Below are positions 1-8,040 of a DNA stretch of 34,024 nt, in pieces (within the stretch, counting starts at the first letter, position 1; each line of letters begins with the position of its first letter). The translations under genes were made by a program, and so were the position numbers. The DNA comes from Promethearchaeia archaeon. Its GTDB lineage: Archaea; Asgardarchaeota; Lokiarchaeia; Sigyniarchaeales; SOKP01. The notes beneath the pieces are model-generated. The model made no database searches and was not told the origin of the DNA. It saw nothing but the letters and a program-made list of their open reading frames with translations. The stretch is taken from the NCBI GenBank assembly GCA_029856125.1, contig JAHQWJ010000065.1, positions 1-34,024 on the forward strand, in the 5' to 3' direction.

Positions 1-111
1 AGCTAATTCCCCTTTAAATGGTGGATTTTTCCTACGAATTAAAATTATGTGATTTTCAGGGTATTTTATAACAGCGTCAACAGCTACTAGTGGAGTTATA
101 GGTTTTGGCAT
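1..111 (-). CDS. NUDIX hydrolase, N-terminal part (runs off the window)
   Basis: The minus strand encodes 37 residues from an ATG at 111 to the edge of the window, with no stop. The protein begins MPKPITPLVAVDAVI and continues with LIRRKNPPFKGELA. This is the usual first strand and the stretch just before the GG..E NUDIX box of ADP-ribose/nucleoside-diphosphate hydrolases, but the catalytic box itself lies outside the window, so the substrate cannot be judged. The ATG is only two bases after the stop of the upstream phosphoesterase gene, so the two are almost certainly co-transcribed. Family assignment is from the N-terminal pattern only. Confidence 0.7.
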   Translation of the reverse strand, partial: MPKPITPLVAVDAVIKYPENHIILIRRKNPPFKGELA

Positions 112-113
112 TA

Positions 114-920
114 TTAATCATCCCACACAACTGAGCTCAATAGATGTTCTATACGCGTTCGACGCGGCCTTACAAATTTTGTACGCCCTAACTTTCGTTC
201 TAAAAGCAGATGCCTTTCGAGGTTTGTAGAATTTACCATATATACTTCAAGATCACCTTCATTCAAAATAATGTGATTGAAGCTAGGACTATCGTCTGCT
301 CTAACTTTATTGGAAGTAGATGTGCCACAGTAGAGGAATGTTGTTGGTCCGATTACGTAAGCGTGTGGAACGTGTCTATGTCCCATTAAAACCAAATCTA
401 ACTCAAATAGTTGGGTAAATTCGAGAATTTCTCCAGCGTCTCTTACGGTTGTGAATTTTTGTCCAGAAAGAGGTACGGGGATTAAGTGATGGTGCAATGC
501 CATTATTCTATTTTCGAGGTTTTTGTTAAATTGGCGACCGACCCAATCCAATTGTTCATCTCCGCATTCTCCATGACTTATATCGTCTCTAGCGCTGCAA
601 ATACCGACGATTAGAGTGTCCTTATCTTCTAGGATTAATCTTGATCTTCTTGGACCAATAAGTCTTTCGAAAAAGATTATTCCACTATTCTTTACGTCGT
701 GATTCCCAGGCACCGCTAAGAATCTTGTAGCTTCTCGAATTCTATTTATATAGGGTAAAATCCCTTTAAATTGAGTTATTCTTCCTTTATGTATTAGATC
801 TCCAGTGCATATTACAGCATCAGGAGAATTATATTCAATATATTTGATAACATTTTCCATATATTCAGGTACAAACTCAGAACCATAATGTAAATCGCTT
901 ATTTGTATGAGATTAACCAT
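114..920 (-). CDS. Calcineurin-like metallophosphoesterase (Icc/CpdA type)
   Basis: This 268-residue soluble protein shows the full set of metal-binding motifs of the calcineurin-like phosphoesterases. D9-x-H11 lies in SDLHYG, GD is at 40-41, GNHD at 72-75, then come a histidine cluster in LHHHLIP and a final GHRH. Family members hydrolyse phosphomonoesters or phosphodiesters using a two-metal centre, and the order and size fit the Icc/CpdA subgroup, once thought of mainly as cyclic-nucleotide phosphodiesterases. The real substrate cannot be read from sequence. The start ATG is preceded by GAGTGGATG at a plausible ribosome-binding distance. It is the first gene of a pair with the NUDIX gene downstream, which suggests a shared role in nucleotide clean-up. 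Confidence 0.85.
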   Translation of the reverse strand: MVNLIQISDLHYGSEFVPEYMENVIKYIEYNSPDAVICTGDLIHKGRITQFKGILPYINRIREATRFLAVPGNHDVKNSGIIFFERLIGPRRSRLILEDKDTLIVGICSARDDISHGECGDEQLDWVGRQFNKNLENRIMALHHHLIPVPLSGQKFTTVRDAGEILEFTQLFELDLVLMGHRHVPHAYVIGPTTFLYCGTSTSNKVRADDSPSFNHIILNEGDLEVYMVNSTNLERHLLLERKLGRTKFVRPRRTRIEHLLSSVVWDD

Positions 921-1094
921 TTGAGAACATCCACTCTTGTACGAAATATTATGTATATTAGGTGTTTTAATACATATTAAATTTTAACCTACAATAAAGA
1001 ATGTTAATTTTCACTTAGAAAAATTTTACTAATAAGTCGCTACAAAAAAAATAACTCTCAAAATGAGTTTAAAAGACCATAATTTGTCCATTTC

Positions 1095-1256
1095 TTATGC
1101 ACATAATTGCTCATTAAAAACATGTTGCTCTTTTCTAGATTGAGATATTTTATCCAAAAACAATTTATCTTTACAATCTACGCACATATTTTTAACCTTT
1201 AGCCACCTAATTTGGCCGCATTCAGGGCATATAAATTCTTGATATACTAATTTCAT
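1095..1256 (-). CDS. Small zinc-ribbon protein (53 aa)
   Basis: A 53-residue reading frame starts MKLVYQEFICPECG and contains two zinc knuckles, C-P-E-C at 10-13 and C-V-D-C at 25-28, followed by a charged helical tail. That is the spacing of a minimal zinc ribbon. GGTGA lies about nine bases upstream of the ATG, matching the ribosome binding site used elsewhere in this window. It follows the 56-residue gene at 1271-1441 with a 14-base gap, so the two look like a small operon. I do not recognise the family. A nucleic-acid or protein-binding role is only a guess from the ribbon. Confidence 0.7.
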   Translation of the reverse strand: MKLVYQEFICPECGQIRWLKVKNMCVDCKDKLFLDKISQSRKEQHVFNEQLCA

Positions 1257-1270
1257 GTTAATTTTCACCA

Positions 1271-1441
1271 TTATATTCTATTATATTTTAAGATTTTAAC
1301 AATATCGAGATTAAGCCGGTCTATCATATTGTCAATAGATTTCTCAAGCGGTGTTTCTGTTAGATTTCTGCTGAGTTTTAAATAATCTACCTTTTTTTCT
1401 GTTAAATCTTCTGATATTACTTCAAACATATTTAATCTCAT
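1271..1441 (-). CDS. Unrecognised small protein (56 aa)
   Basis: A 56-residue frame beginning MRLNMFEVISEDLTEKKVDY and ending in LKYNRI lies directly upstream of the small zinc-ribbon gene. The composition is mixed charged and hydrophobic with predicted helices, and there is no cysteine, signal peptide or membrane segment. Support comes from its sensible composition and from the correctly placed GGTGA plus ATG of the following gene, which would make a two-gene unit. Its own ribosome binding site is weak. No function can be suggested. Confidence 0.5.
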   Translation of the reverse strand: MRLNMFEVISEDLTEKKVDYLKLSRNLTETPLEKSIDNMIDRLNLDIVKILKYNRI

Positions 1442-1502
1442 ATTTTCTTTTTCATCTTAATTAAAATAAGATTATTGCTCGATTTAAACGATTTCGACGT
1501 AG

Positions 1503-1519
1503 TATATAGAATCTATATA
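1503..1519. repeat. 17-base palindrome upstream of the small dicistron
   Basis: TATATAGA and TCTATATA are perfect inverted copies around one central A. The site is about 60 bases upstream of the ATG at 1441 on the minus strand, where a TATA box or an operator would lie. In DNA this AT-rich a short palindrome can arise by chance. Confidence 0.35.
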
Positions 1520-1623
1520 GATAGAAAATATAAGTAGAAGTTAGAAGAAAGTAAATTTTGCATGATATTATGAAAAAATATATATTGCATTATTAAAAAT
1601 TTCTATTGGATCGTGTGGATAGT

Positions 1624-4611
1624 TTAACTCTTTATTAATTTCTCTTTAATATGATTTACCAGATCGTCAACCTTTAATTCCTTATCCCCAATAAACACTT
1701 GTCCATAATCAACCTTGCCACCACCCTTACCTTTATATCTCGAAGCGATGGTCTTAACAAAATTTCCCATGTTAAAGTTGGATCTTTTTAAAAGTCCTTT
1801 TCCTACCATTCCAATTATAGTAATGCCTTTCTTGTCTTTATTGATAAAAATTGTGCTTAAATCTTCAGATTTACGGAGAACTTTCACGCTTAGGTTCTTA
1901 AGATCGTTTGGAGAAAGATTTTCGAAGGATCTAAGAATCATTTTAGAATCGTATAATGAAAAAGCTGATTTTATAAGAGTTTCGACGAATTTTTCGTCAA
2001 GTAAGTTTTCCACTTCTTTTAATTTTGCCTTAGCACCGTTCCATTCGTCATATAATTTTTTTACTTTCGAGTAAATATCTTCTTTTTTAGTATTTAGAAT
2101 TCGAGATAATTCCGTTAAGATTTCCACTTCACTTATATTACTTGAATTCAACACCATATCCGTTTCATCAAGTTTTCCATTCTGTAATGCTTTGTTCAAG
2201 TTTTTCCACTTGTTTAGTAATTCTTCAACTCGACCTACAATTTTATTCTGGGGAATTTCCAATAATGATTGTAATTGGGTTAAGCTTAGAGATTCTTCGG
2301 CTTCAAGTTCTTTAGTGGCAGATCCTGCAGTAAATGTCAATCTCACGATACCATCCTGAATTTTTTGAGTTTTAATTATTTTAATTCTTCCGGTCTCTGA
2401 AGTATTATTCAAGTGCGTACCACCACAAGCTTCTACATCTACACCCGGAATCTCAACGATTCTAATGTTTTTTCCAGGAACAGCACCCCCTTGGTAAATT
2501 GCCATACCATATTTTTGTTCAGCTTCAGAGCGGGGTAAAAAAAATAGGTTCATATCAATTGCTTTATCAACTATTTCATTTGCTTTTTTTTCTATTTTTA
2601 AAAGATTTTCTCGAGAAATTTGTTCGTAATGAGTAATATCCAAATTGGAATGTTTCATAGTCTTCTTAGCTCCAGCTTGATTAATGTGGGCTCCTAATAC
2701 AAAGCGAGTAGCAGCATTTACAATATGAGTTGCAGTATGATGTTGAGAAAGTTGAATACGCCAGTTTTTATCAACTTCAACTTTTACCATCTCTCCTTCT
2801 TTGAATTTAGGTTTTTCAGATAAAACATGAATAACATGGTTACCCTGTTTAATCACACTATTGAATTTTTGACCTTCTATTGTTCCAATATCGTGTAATT
2901 GACCACCTGAAGTAGGATAAGCAACTGATTGATCAAGGATTACATTGTTTCCAACTAGTTTTAAAACTCTAGCATCATTAGATGTTTCAGTATAATCGTA
3001 ATAGTAAAGAGGTTTGGTTTCTAAAACATTACTTAAATCTATTTTGATTTCGTTTAATGTAGCGTCGATTTTTTCTCTATTTTCGTGTCTTTCAACTACT
3101 AGACTATAAAAATTGTCAGGAATTTTGATTTTTTTACCAAATTTGGTCGCAGCGTCTTTAACCATCTCTGGATTTATTCCTCTAGAATCATAAATTTCTA
3201 TCAATGTTTCGGTCGAAATATCTCCTTCAGCAAGTAGTTTTTCTAACATTTTACTCGCTTTTCGTTTTGTAGTATAATACTTTTCTTTTTCAACGCTTAA
3301 AATCTTCTTTATTTCATCTAACCGTCCAGAAACTTCCGGAAATAATTCCTCTAGTTCTTTCGCATGCCAAATGCATACATCGGAAATTTCAATGTCCCAC
3401 CCAAATTTATCGATAAAGTTTAGAGCACGTCTTAAAATAACTCTAAGATTATATCCTCCACCTACATTAGAAGGGAGTTTTCCATCGTTAATTGCAAATA
3501 GTAAAGTTCTAGCGTGATCAGCAATAGAATATATCGCTGTCATAGGTAAAATTTTTTGTTTTAACTCATTTACATCTATTTTAAGCTCAATTCCTACTTT
3601 CTCCCAGGCAGCATCCATGTCGTCTACTTCATCAATGTTTAAATAAGCCGAATATCGTGAAAAATCGTTATATAACTCAAAATGTGTTTTAACTTTGGTT
3701 ATATCTTTTAATTTAGAGATTACTTGCGGAAATGTTGCTTCGTAAATGTTTGGGGTTCCTTGGGAGAACCATGCTACACGCTCTTGACCTAACCCCATAT
3801 CTAACACTTTTAAACTCAGTTCTCGAGGACCATCTGGAGTTTGCTCAAACATGGTATACACTTGATTGAACAATTCAACACCTCTACTAAAAAATTCAAG
3901 ACTGCAACCAAAAGACCCACCCCCTGCCCAACTGTCTTCGTGAATCGTGATTTCTTCCTTTGGTAAACCTACACCTTCGTGGATAAAAGCATGAATATCT
4001 AAAAAGAGTTCTCCTTGATCCCACTCTTCAGGTGGCACGAAAACATGTTGTCCTATCATTATAAAACCTGTGTTATGTGAACCAGTCAATCCTACATTTT
4101 CAATATCGTTAAATCTTAAACAGAACTGAGGTATTATTAATTTTTTTGCAGGTGGTTCAACTTCACCAGTAATAACATAAGGTTGAAAAGCAGAGATTGA
4201 AGCGATAGTGAATTCTGAAGTAGGGTTCCATCTTGCTACGCACGGGTACCTTTTAATAGGGACATATCCCCGAGGCTCTAGTATCTCAACAATCTTTTTC
4301 CATACACCAATATAGGAGAGTTTCACTTTTGCAGGATTATTAACGGTGACTTGAAACCCCCCAGAACAAACAGGATCTCCACAAACCTTTCTATCATGGA
4401 TGGTTGTCCAGAAATAAGCGCCACAACATTCACATTGCCTCCTAGTGTAACCTAAATCTTTCAGTTCCTCGGTTGGAAAAAATTCGTCGGGATTCTTTGA
4501 TGCGATTAATTTAAATATTTTTTTGAGCTCCTTATCGTTAGTAGCGCCTTTTAATTGCGTTCTATCTTCGTCGGATAACATGTTAATCAAAAGCGAAGTA
4601 TTGATGATCAT
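1624..4611 (-). CDS. alaS: Alanyl-tRNA synthetase, archaeal long form
   Basis: This 995-residue class II synthetase charges tRNA-Ala in the cytoplasm. The N-terminus has the archaeal-type zinc region (CECCGAYF and CGDPVC, about residues 59-82) ahead of the class II catalytic core, which includes the GSHNTGFIMIG stretch. The editing domain carries HHTATH near residue 623 and the zinc motif CGGTHL near 728. The C-terminal third matches a DHHA1-type oligomerisation module. The length fits archaeal AlaRS, which are longer than the bacterial enzyme of about 870 residues. The start at 4611 has no clear ribosome binding site, and a second ATG ten codons in (MLSDEDR) is possible. It stands alone on the minus strand with no operon partner. 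Confidence 0.97.
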   Translation of the reverse strand: MIINTSLLINMLSDEDRTQLKGATNDKELKKIFKLIASKNPDEFFPTEELKDLGYTRRQCECCGAYFWTTIHDRKVCGDPVCSGGFQVTVNNPAKVKLSYIGVWKKIVEILEPRGYVPIKRYPCVARWNPTSEFTIASISAFQPYVITGEVEPPAKKLIIPQFCLRFNDIENVGLTGSHNTGFIMIGQHVFVPPEEWDQGELFLDIHAFIHEGVGLPKEEITIHEDSWAGGGSFGCSLEFFSRGVELFNQVYTMFEQTPDGPRELSLKVLDMGLGQERVAWFSQGTPNIYEATFPQVISKLKDITKVKTHFELYNDFSRYSAYLNIDEVDDMDAAWEKVGIELKIDVNELKQKILPMTAIYSIADHARTLLFAINDGKLPSNVGGGYNLRVILRRALNFIDKFGWDIEISDVCIWHAKELEELFPEVSGRLDEIKKILSVEKEKYYTTKRKASKMLEKLLAEGDISTETLIEIYDSRGINPEMVKDAATKFGKKIKIPDNFYSLVVERHENREKIDATLNEIKIDLSNVLETKPLYYYDYTETSNDARVLKLVGNNVILDQSVAYPTSGGQLHDIGTIEGQKFNSVIKQGNHVIHVLSEKPKFKEGEMVKVEVDKNWRIQLSQHHTATHIVNAATRFVLGAHINQAGAKKTMKHSNLDITHYEQISRENLLKIEKKANEIVDKAIDMNLFFLPRSEAEQKYGMAIYQGGAVPGKNIRIVEIPGVDVEACGGTHLNNTSETGRIKIIKTQKIQDGIVRLTFTAGSATKELEAEESLSLTQLQSLLEIPQNKIVGRVEELLNKWKNLNKALQNGKLDETDMVLNSSNISEVEILTELSRILNTKKEDIYSKVKKLYDEWNGAKAKLKEVENLLDEKFVETLIKSAFSLYDSKMILRSFENLSPNDLKNLSVKVLRKSEDLSTIFINKDKKGITIIGMVGKGLLKRSNFNMGNFVKTIASRYKGKGGGKVDYGQVFIGDKELKVDDLVNHIKEKLIKS

Positions 4612-4837
4612 CTGATATTATTAATTTATACAATTAATGTTTTCCTAAAATCTTTTTCTCAAAATTTAGGACGTCAAATTTGAAAGTAGGTATAATATAA
4701 CCGCAAAGTTTTTTTCAAGACCAATTTGAATATGTTATTTTTTGACGGAATTGTTAAGGTTTTAATAGAAAACGATCATAATATTTCTTAACATTTCGAA
4801 TCCAAGATTAGAAAATATTTAGAAAGGTGAAAATAAT

Positions 4838-5146
4838 ATGGTAAAAATTATGATGGTTGCAAAATACCCTCCTCATAAGGCAAACGAGTTATTGAAAGTA
4901 TATATGTCAACTGACAAGCCTGCATACCCTGACTTCTTGAAAAAAGTAGAACATTGGGTCCCACAAATAACTGATGAAAAATATAAAACATACGCAGTAT
5001 ACGAGTGTCCAGATGATAAAATAATCGAAAGTATGGCAGCTTTATCTAAAAGATTTGGCTTTTATGCTTCTATAGAGGGATATACTTTTAAAATTGAGAT
5101 ACTTATGAATGCAGAAGATGCCATTAAATATACATTAGGGAAATAG
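4838..5146 (+). CDS. Small ferredoxin-like-fold protein of unknown function (102 aa)
   Basis: This 102-residue protein begins MVKIMMVAKYPPHKANELLK. An alternating beta-alpha-beta layout (a strand, a helix over the KANELLKVYM region, a central AVYECPDD strand and a second helix near ESMAALSKRF) suggests a dimeric alpha/beta-barrel or ferredoxin-like fold. It has no catalytic motif or membrane segment. AAGGTGA sits seven bases upstream of the ATG and is a clear ribosome binding site, and a TATA-like TATAATATAA lies near 4690. It is monocistronic, with a T-run just downstream. I do not recognise a named family, so the fold suggestion is inference from the strand-helix pattern. Confidence 0.8.
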   Translation: MVKIMMVAKYPPHKANELLKVYMSTDKPAYPDFLKKVEHWVPQITDEKYKTYAVYECPDDKIIESMAALSKRFGFYASIEGYTFKIEILMNAEDAIKYTLGK

Positions 5147-5170
5147 ATCTTTAAAAATAATACATATTTC

Positions 5171-5178
5171 TTTTTTTT
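5171..5178 (+). terminator. T-run terminator after the small ferredoxin-like gene
   Basis: Eight consecutive T residues begin 25 bases after the stop of the plus-strand gene, in the short gap before the convergent gene. Archaeal RNA polymerase commonly terminates at such runs without a hairpin. Confidence 0.5.
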
Positions 5179-5193
5179 AGTTTGGTTTAAACC

Positions 5194-5631
5194 TTATAGA
5201 TCTAAAATTTGAAGTCGAGAATATCCATCTTTTACGAAATCGTAATCGAGAAGCTCGATCTTCTCTGGAATGATCTTCAAGAGGAGTTTTCTCCTTCCAC
5301 GCACTATTTTTTGAGCTTCGTCAAAGCCTTTATCCCCTTCCCTTAAAAGGATCAGTCTTTCTTTCCTGGATGCTGTAATTTGCATGCCCTGTATTTTACC
5401 AGTGTCCATTGGTGTATATATTCCAACACTGATATTAGGATTTTCTTCAATATTTTTTACCTTTCTCCCAGGAGCAGGTCCTACATATATATTGAAATCA
5501 GTAGATTTCTTATCCATATAAAAATCCATAGGTGTTGCGCGAGGTGTATTGTCCGAGCAAGTACAAAGTACGAGTATTTTTCTTTTATTTAAAAAATCTT
5601 GAATTGCTTTTTTTAAATCAGCTTCTGGCAT
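5194..5631 (-). CDS. Pyridoxamine-5'-phosphate-oxidase-like flavin-binding protein
   Basis: This 145-residue protein has the split-barrel pattern of the pyridoxamine-5'-phosphate oxidase-like superfamily. An N-terminal helix leads into KILVLCTCSDNTPRATPM, followed by YVGPAPGRKVKNIEENPNIS, the strand-turn region that usually contacts the flavin phosphate. Members bind FMN, F420 or haem and act as small oxidoreductases. Because this genome makes F420, an F420-dependent role is possible, but nothing in the sequence decides between cofactors. It is a single gene, convergent with the upstream small protein. The start is supported by AGGAAA shortly before the ATG. Confidence 0.75.
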   Translation of the reverse strand: MPEADLKKAIQDFLNKRKILVLCTCSDNTPRATPMDFYMDKKSTDFNIYVGPAPGRKVKNIEENPNISVGIYTPMDTGKIQGMQITASRKERLILLREGDKGFDEAQKIVRGRRKLLLKIIPEKIELLDYDFVKDGYSRLQILDL

Positions 5632-5751
5632 TTTATTTCCTATGATAGATTCACCTTAATGCTATTGCTATTAGTTATAAGAGTTTTTTTAAAAAAAGGT
5701 TATGGAAGGATGAAAATTGATTATTAAATACTGATATTATATTGAATATCA

Positions 5752-6894
5752 TTAAAGTTGGTTAATGTTAGAGTGTGGAAATTCAGTTCCATCTATTGCC
5801 GCTTGAACATATGGCGAAATTGGGCCTCGACCTAACGCCATAATCCTAATTTTAGAGCCTAGGGCTGGATTTAAGGATGTTCCGAATTTAAGAGACGCTG
5901 TATCTGGGATTTCGCTGGAAATTGTTGAGATAATCTTGTCTATCTTAGATAATGATAATTGATGATCGCCAGAAACGGAAACTATGCATTTATCAACTTT
6001 TTTTGTGTCCGGTTCTAAAAGAGGATTGTGTATTGCTAGTTTAGCCTTTTTTATTAAATCAAATTCTTCTCCTAAAGATTCTGTAATACCGATTAGCCCA
6101 GAAGGATAATTTCCCTTTTTTTCTAGCACTTTTCTAACATCTGCGTAATCGATATTAATCAAACCACAGTTATTTATCAGATTTATTATTTCTTTAATGG
6201 ATCGAATTAATACTTCATCCATTATTTTAAAACCAGCTAGAACGGGAAGTTTTTGGTTAAAACGGAGAAGGTTATCGTTTGGAATAGGGATTAAAGTATC
6301 AGTATATTTCATGAGTTCCTCAAGACCTTTTCTTGCTATTAAACTTCGTTCGACTCCTTCAGATCTAAAAGGAACTGAACAAAACGACACAACCGTGGCA
6401 TTATTTTTTTTCGCTTCCCTAGCAATAATAGGTGCTGCTCCAGTGCCGGTGCCACCACCCAAGCCAAAAGTAAGGAAAACTACGTCAGCATTTAACGCTT
6501 GAGAAAGACGATCTACATCTTCTTCAGCAGCCGCACTACCAATGCTGGGATCGTTACCAGACCCTAATCCGTTGCAAATTTCTTTTCCAATTAAAAGTTT
6601 TTTGTTAGAATTTGAGTAATATAAATCGTGAGCATCCGTATTAATAGTGAGAGTCTCGATCCAATCAGAGTCAATATCGAGCATTCTTGATACGGTGTTA
6701 TTCCCAGCTCCACCGACCCCAATAACTAAAGACTTAATTTTTAAAACTTTTAGCAGATCTGCTAGATAAGTGTCGTCATCTAGATTTGAAGATTTGGTAG
6801 AATTTATATTGTGGTTGGCAATTTCTCTAAATCGGGATCTAACAGATTCTCTCGATTTTACAATATCGCTTAGATCAAATTCGTCGTTTTTCAT
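5752..6894 (-). CDS. ftsZ: Cell division GTPase FtsZ
   Basis: This 380-residue tubulin-superfamily GTPase forms the division-ring filament. The GTP-binding loop GVGGAGNN is at 59-66, the tubulin signature GGGTGTGAAP at 146-155, and the synergy (T7) loop N-I-D-Y-A-D at 247-252. All key residues for GTP binding and hydrolysis are therefore present, which separates it from CetZ-like relatives. A polar N-terminal extension of about 50 residues precedes the GTPase core. The C-terminal tail is short (ends HSNINQL) and lacks a recognisable bacterial FtsA/ZipA-binding peptide, as is usual in archaea. The gene is monocistronic and diverges from the small gene at 7114. Confidence 0.95.
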   Translation of the reverse strand: MKNDEFDLSDIVKSRESVRSRFREIANHNINSTKSSNLDDDTYLADLLKVLKIKSLVIGVGGAGNNTVSRMLDIDSDWIETLTINTDAHDLYYSNSNKKLLIGKEICNGLGSGNDPSIGSAAAEEDVDRLSQALNADVVFLTFGLGGGTGTGAAPIIAREAKKNNATVVSFCSVPFRSEGVERSLIARKGLEELMKYTDTLIPIPNDNLLRFNQKLPVLAGFKIMDEVLIRSIKEIINLINNCGLINIDYADVRKVLEKKGNYPSGLIGITESLGEEFDLIKKAKLAIHNPLLEPDTKKVDKCIVSVSGDHQLSLSKIDKIISTISSEIPDTASLKFGTSLNPALGSKIRIMALGRGPISPYVQAAIDGTEFPHSNINQL

Positions 6895-7113
6895 TAATCA
6901 TTACCATAATATGGAGTAATTAGCTATATAATACGCTAATAATACATATCAAAATTTATATTATTAATATAGGTGTTATTTGGGTAATATATTTGAAATA
7001 CGTCAAATTTCCGCTTGGTTGCGTGATAAAAAGGATAAATCTTGAAGTGAATAAATTTAAAAGGTTGTAATTTATGTGTTATATGCTCGGGGTTGATTAA
7101 AACGGAAATTGAA

Positions 7114-7341
7114 ATGAATAAGAATGCAACTGAACAAACTTTTGATAGTCCAGAAATGGAGGACATAATTAATGTTCGAGCGATTATTAGCTGTCCCTCC
7201 GGAGATTATCAAAAAAAGTTTAAGAATAAATTCTCAAGAAAAGATGTGGAACTTCAAGTTGTTGCACTTAAGATATTCGATTTTTTAACTTGCTCTAAGT
7301 GCGGAGAACTTTTAGATCTTAATTTAGAATTTGAAATATAG
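7114..7341 (+). CDS. Small CxxC-containing protein of unknown function (75 aa)
   Basis: From the ATG at 7114 this is a 75-residue protein (MNKNATEQTFDSPEMED...). A TTG seven codons upstream (7093) is an alternative start but has no spaced ribosome binding site. It carries a cysteine in ISCPSGDY and a C-S-K-C-G knuckle near the C-terminus, which together give three cysteines that could bind a metal. The remaining sequence predicts a beta hairpin followed by a helix (VVALKIFDFL). A TATA-like element lies around 7049-7060. I do not recognise a family. Coding status rests on composition and on the divergent placement from ftsZ. Confidence 0.6.
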   Translation: MNKNATEQTFDSPEMEDIINVRAIISCPSGDYQKKFKNKFSRKDVELQVVALKIFDFLTCSKCGELLDLNLEFEI

Positions 7342-7564
7342 CAGATTTAACATACATCACCAGATCGCAATCATAGAGAAATCGCACACATAAATACGGA
7401 ACATTCTCTTTTTTCTCAAACTCTAAATTAAATTTTAAAAGTAACTAGCGATATTATATAAACAATTAATTTGATGAAAATAGAGTTTAATATAAAAATT
7501 ATAGAATTTTTTAAAAATTATAAATTTTTATTTATATTGTAATTAAAAATTAAAGTGATTATTA

Positions 7565-7738
7565 ATGAAATTTAGGATATTTAGAAGGAAAATTTCAAAA
7601 ACCAATTCAAAAGAAAATATGAATAATTTAAGTGCTGGTGACCTTCTTGAAGAAGCTGCTGATAATAGTAATGATGGGGCTAATGGTAGTGGTATATCTG
7701 GAGGATCCTATGATGATGGATCAAAACCAGAAAATTAA
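7565..7738 (+). CDS. Possible 57-residue basic/glycine-rich small protein
   Basis: A 57-codon frame starts MKFRIFRRKISKTNSKEN, with a very basic N-terminus, and ends in an acidic, glycine- and serine-rich tail (GSGISGGSYDDGSKPEN) after the helical segment AGDLLEEAA. GTGAT is placed five bases before the ATG, which matches this genome's ribosome binding sites. No zinc knuckle or membrane helix is present. The basic-leader, helical-patch and flexible-tail layout looks like a secreted or modified peptide precursor, but no maturation enzyme is nearby, so that is speculation. It may also be a chance frame. Confidence 0.45.
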   Translation: MKFRIFRRKISKTNSKENMNNLSAGDLLEEAADNSNDGANGSGISGGSYDDGSKPEN

Positions 7739-8040
7739 AGAAATACAATAATTTTAATTAATTTTGACTCATCGTTAGTATCTATTTTGCTTTTTTCTAT
7801 AGATGGTGGATTTTCTGAGGGGATTTTTACAATTTCCTGATGGGATTCACTATCAAAATTTAACAGAGAAAGGCTAGCGCATTACAATCCAATATGAACG
7901 AGTATTTCAATTAAAAACATTCATATATATTCCAATTTATTTCTGCAAAAATTTCCAGTCTATTAAGAAAAAATTCCAGTTTATTATGGAAAACAGTTTG
8001 CTTTTCTTTTTAACAAGAAGTAAAATTAAACTTTGGAAAG
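7739..8040. other. Non-coding stretch with no clear gene
   Basis: About 300 bases between the small plus-strand gene and the end of the convergent endQ-like gene. It holds an imperfect direct repeat (TTCCAGTCTATTA and TTCCAGTTTATTA, near 7950-7985) and a 43-codon open minus-strand frame that has no normal start codon. I see no RNA gene, terminator hairpin or promoter that I can defend. Confidence 0.5.

Noticed and set aside
1715..2074. A 119-codon plus-strand frame opposite alaS
   Set aside because: It lies wholly within the clearly coding AlaRS C-terminal region, with no promoter, ribosome site or family resemblance.
6936..7166. A 76-codon open frame on the minus strand between ftsZ and the small CxxC gene
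   Set aside because: It overlaps the better-supported plus-strand gene, has an irregular composition with many F, I and Y residues typical of AT-rich non-coding DNA, and no ribosome binding site.
7735..7870. A 43-codon open minus-strand frame ending LIKIIVFL that resembles the first strand of the local Ubl domain
   Set aside because: It has no ATG, GTG or TTG start, stops before the diagnostic GPGE segment, and the resemblance is a few hydrophobic residues. It may be a remnant but cannot be supported.
7940..7990. Imperfect direct repeat TTCCAGT-x-TATTA as a possible CRISPR or attachment-site repeat
   Set aside because: Only two imperfect copies are present, with no regular spacers, integrase or cas gene nearby.
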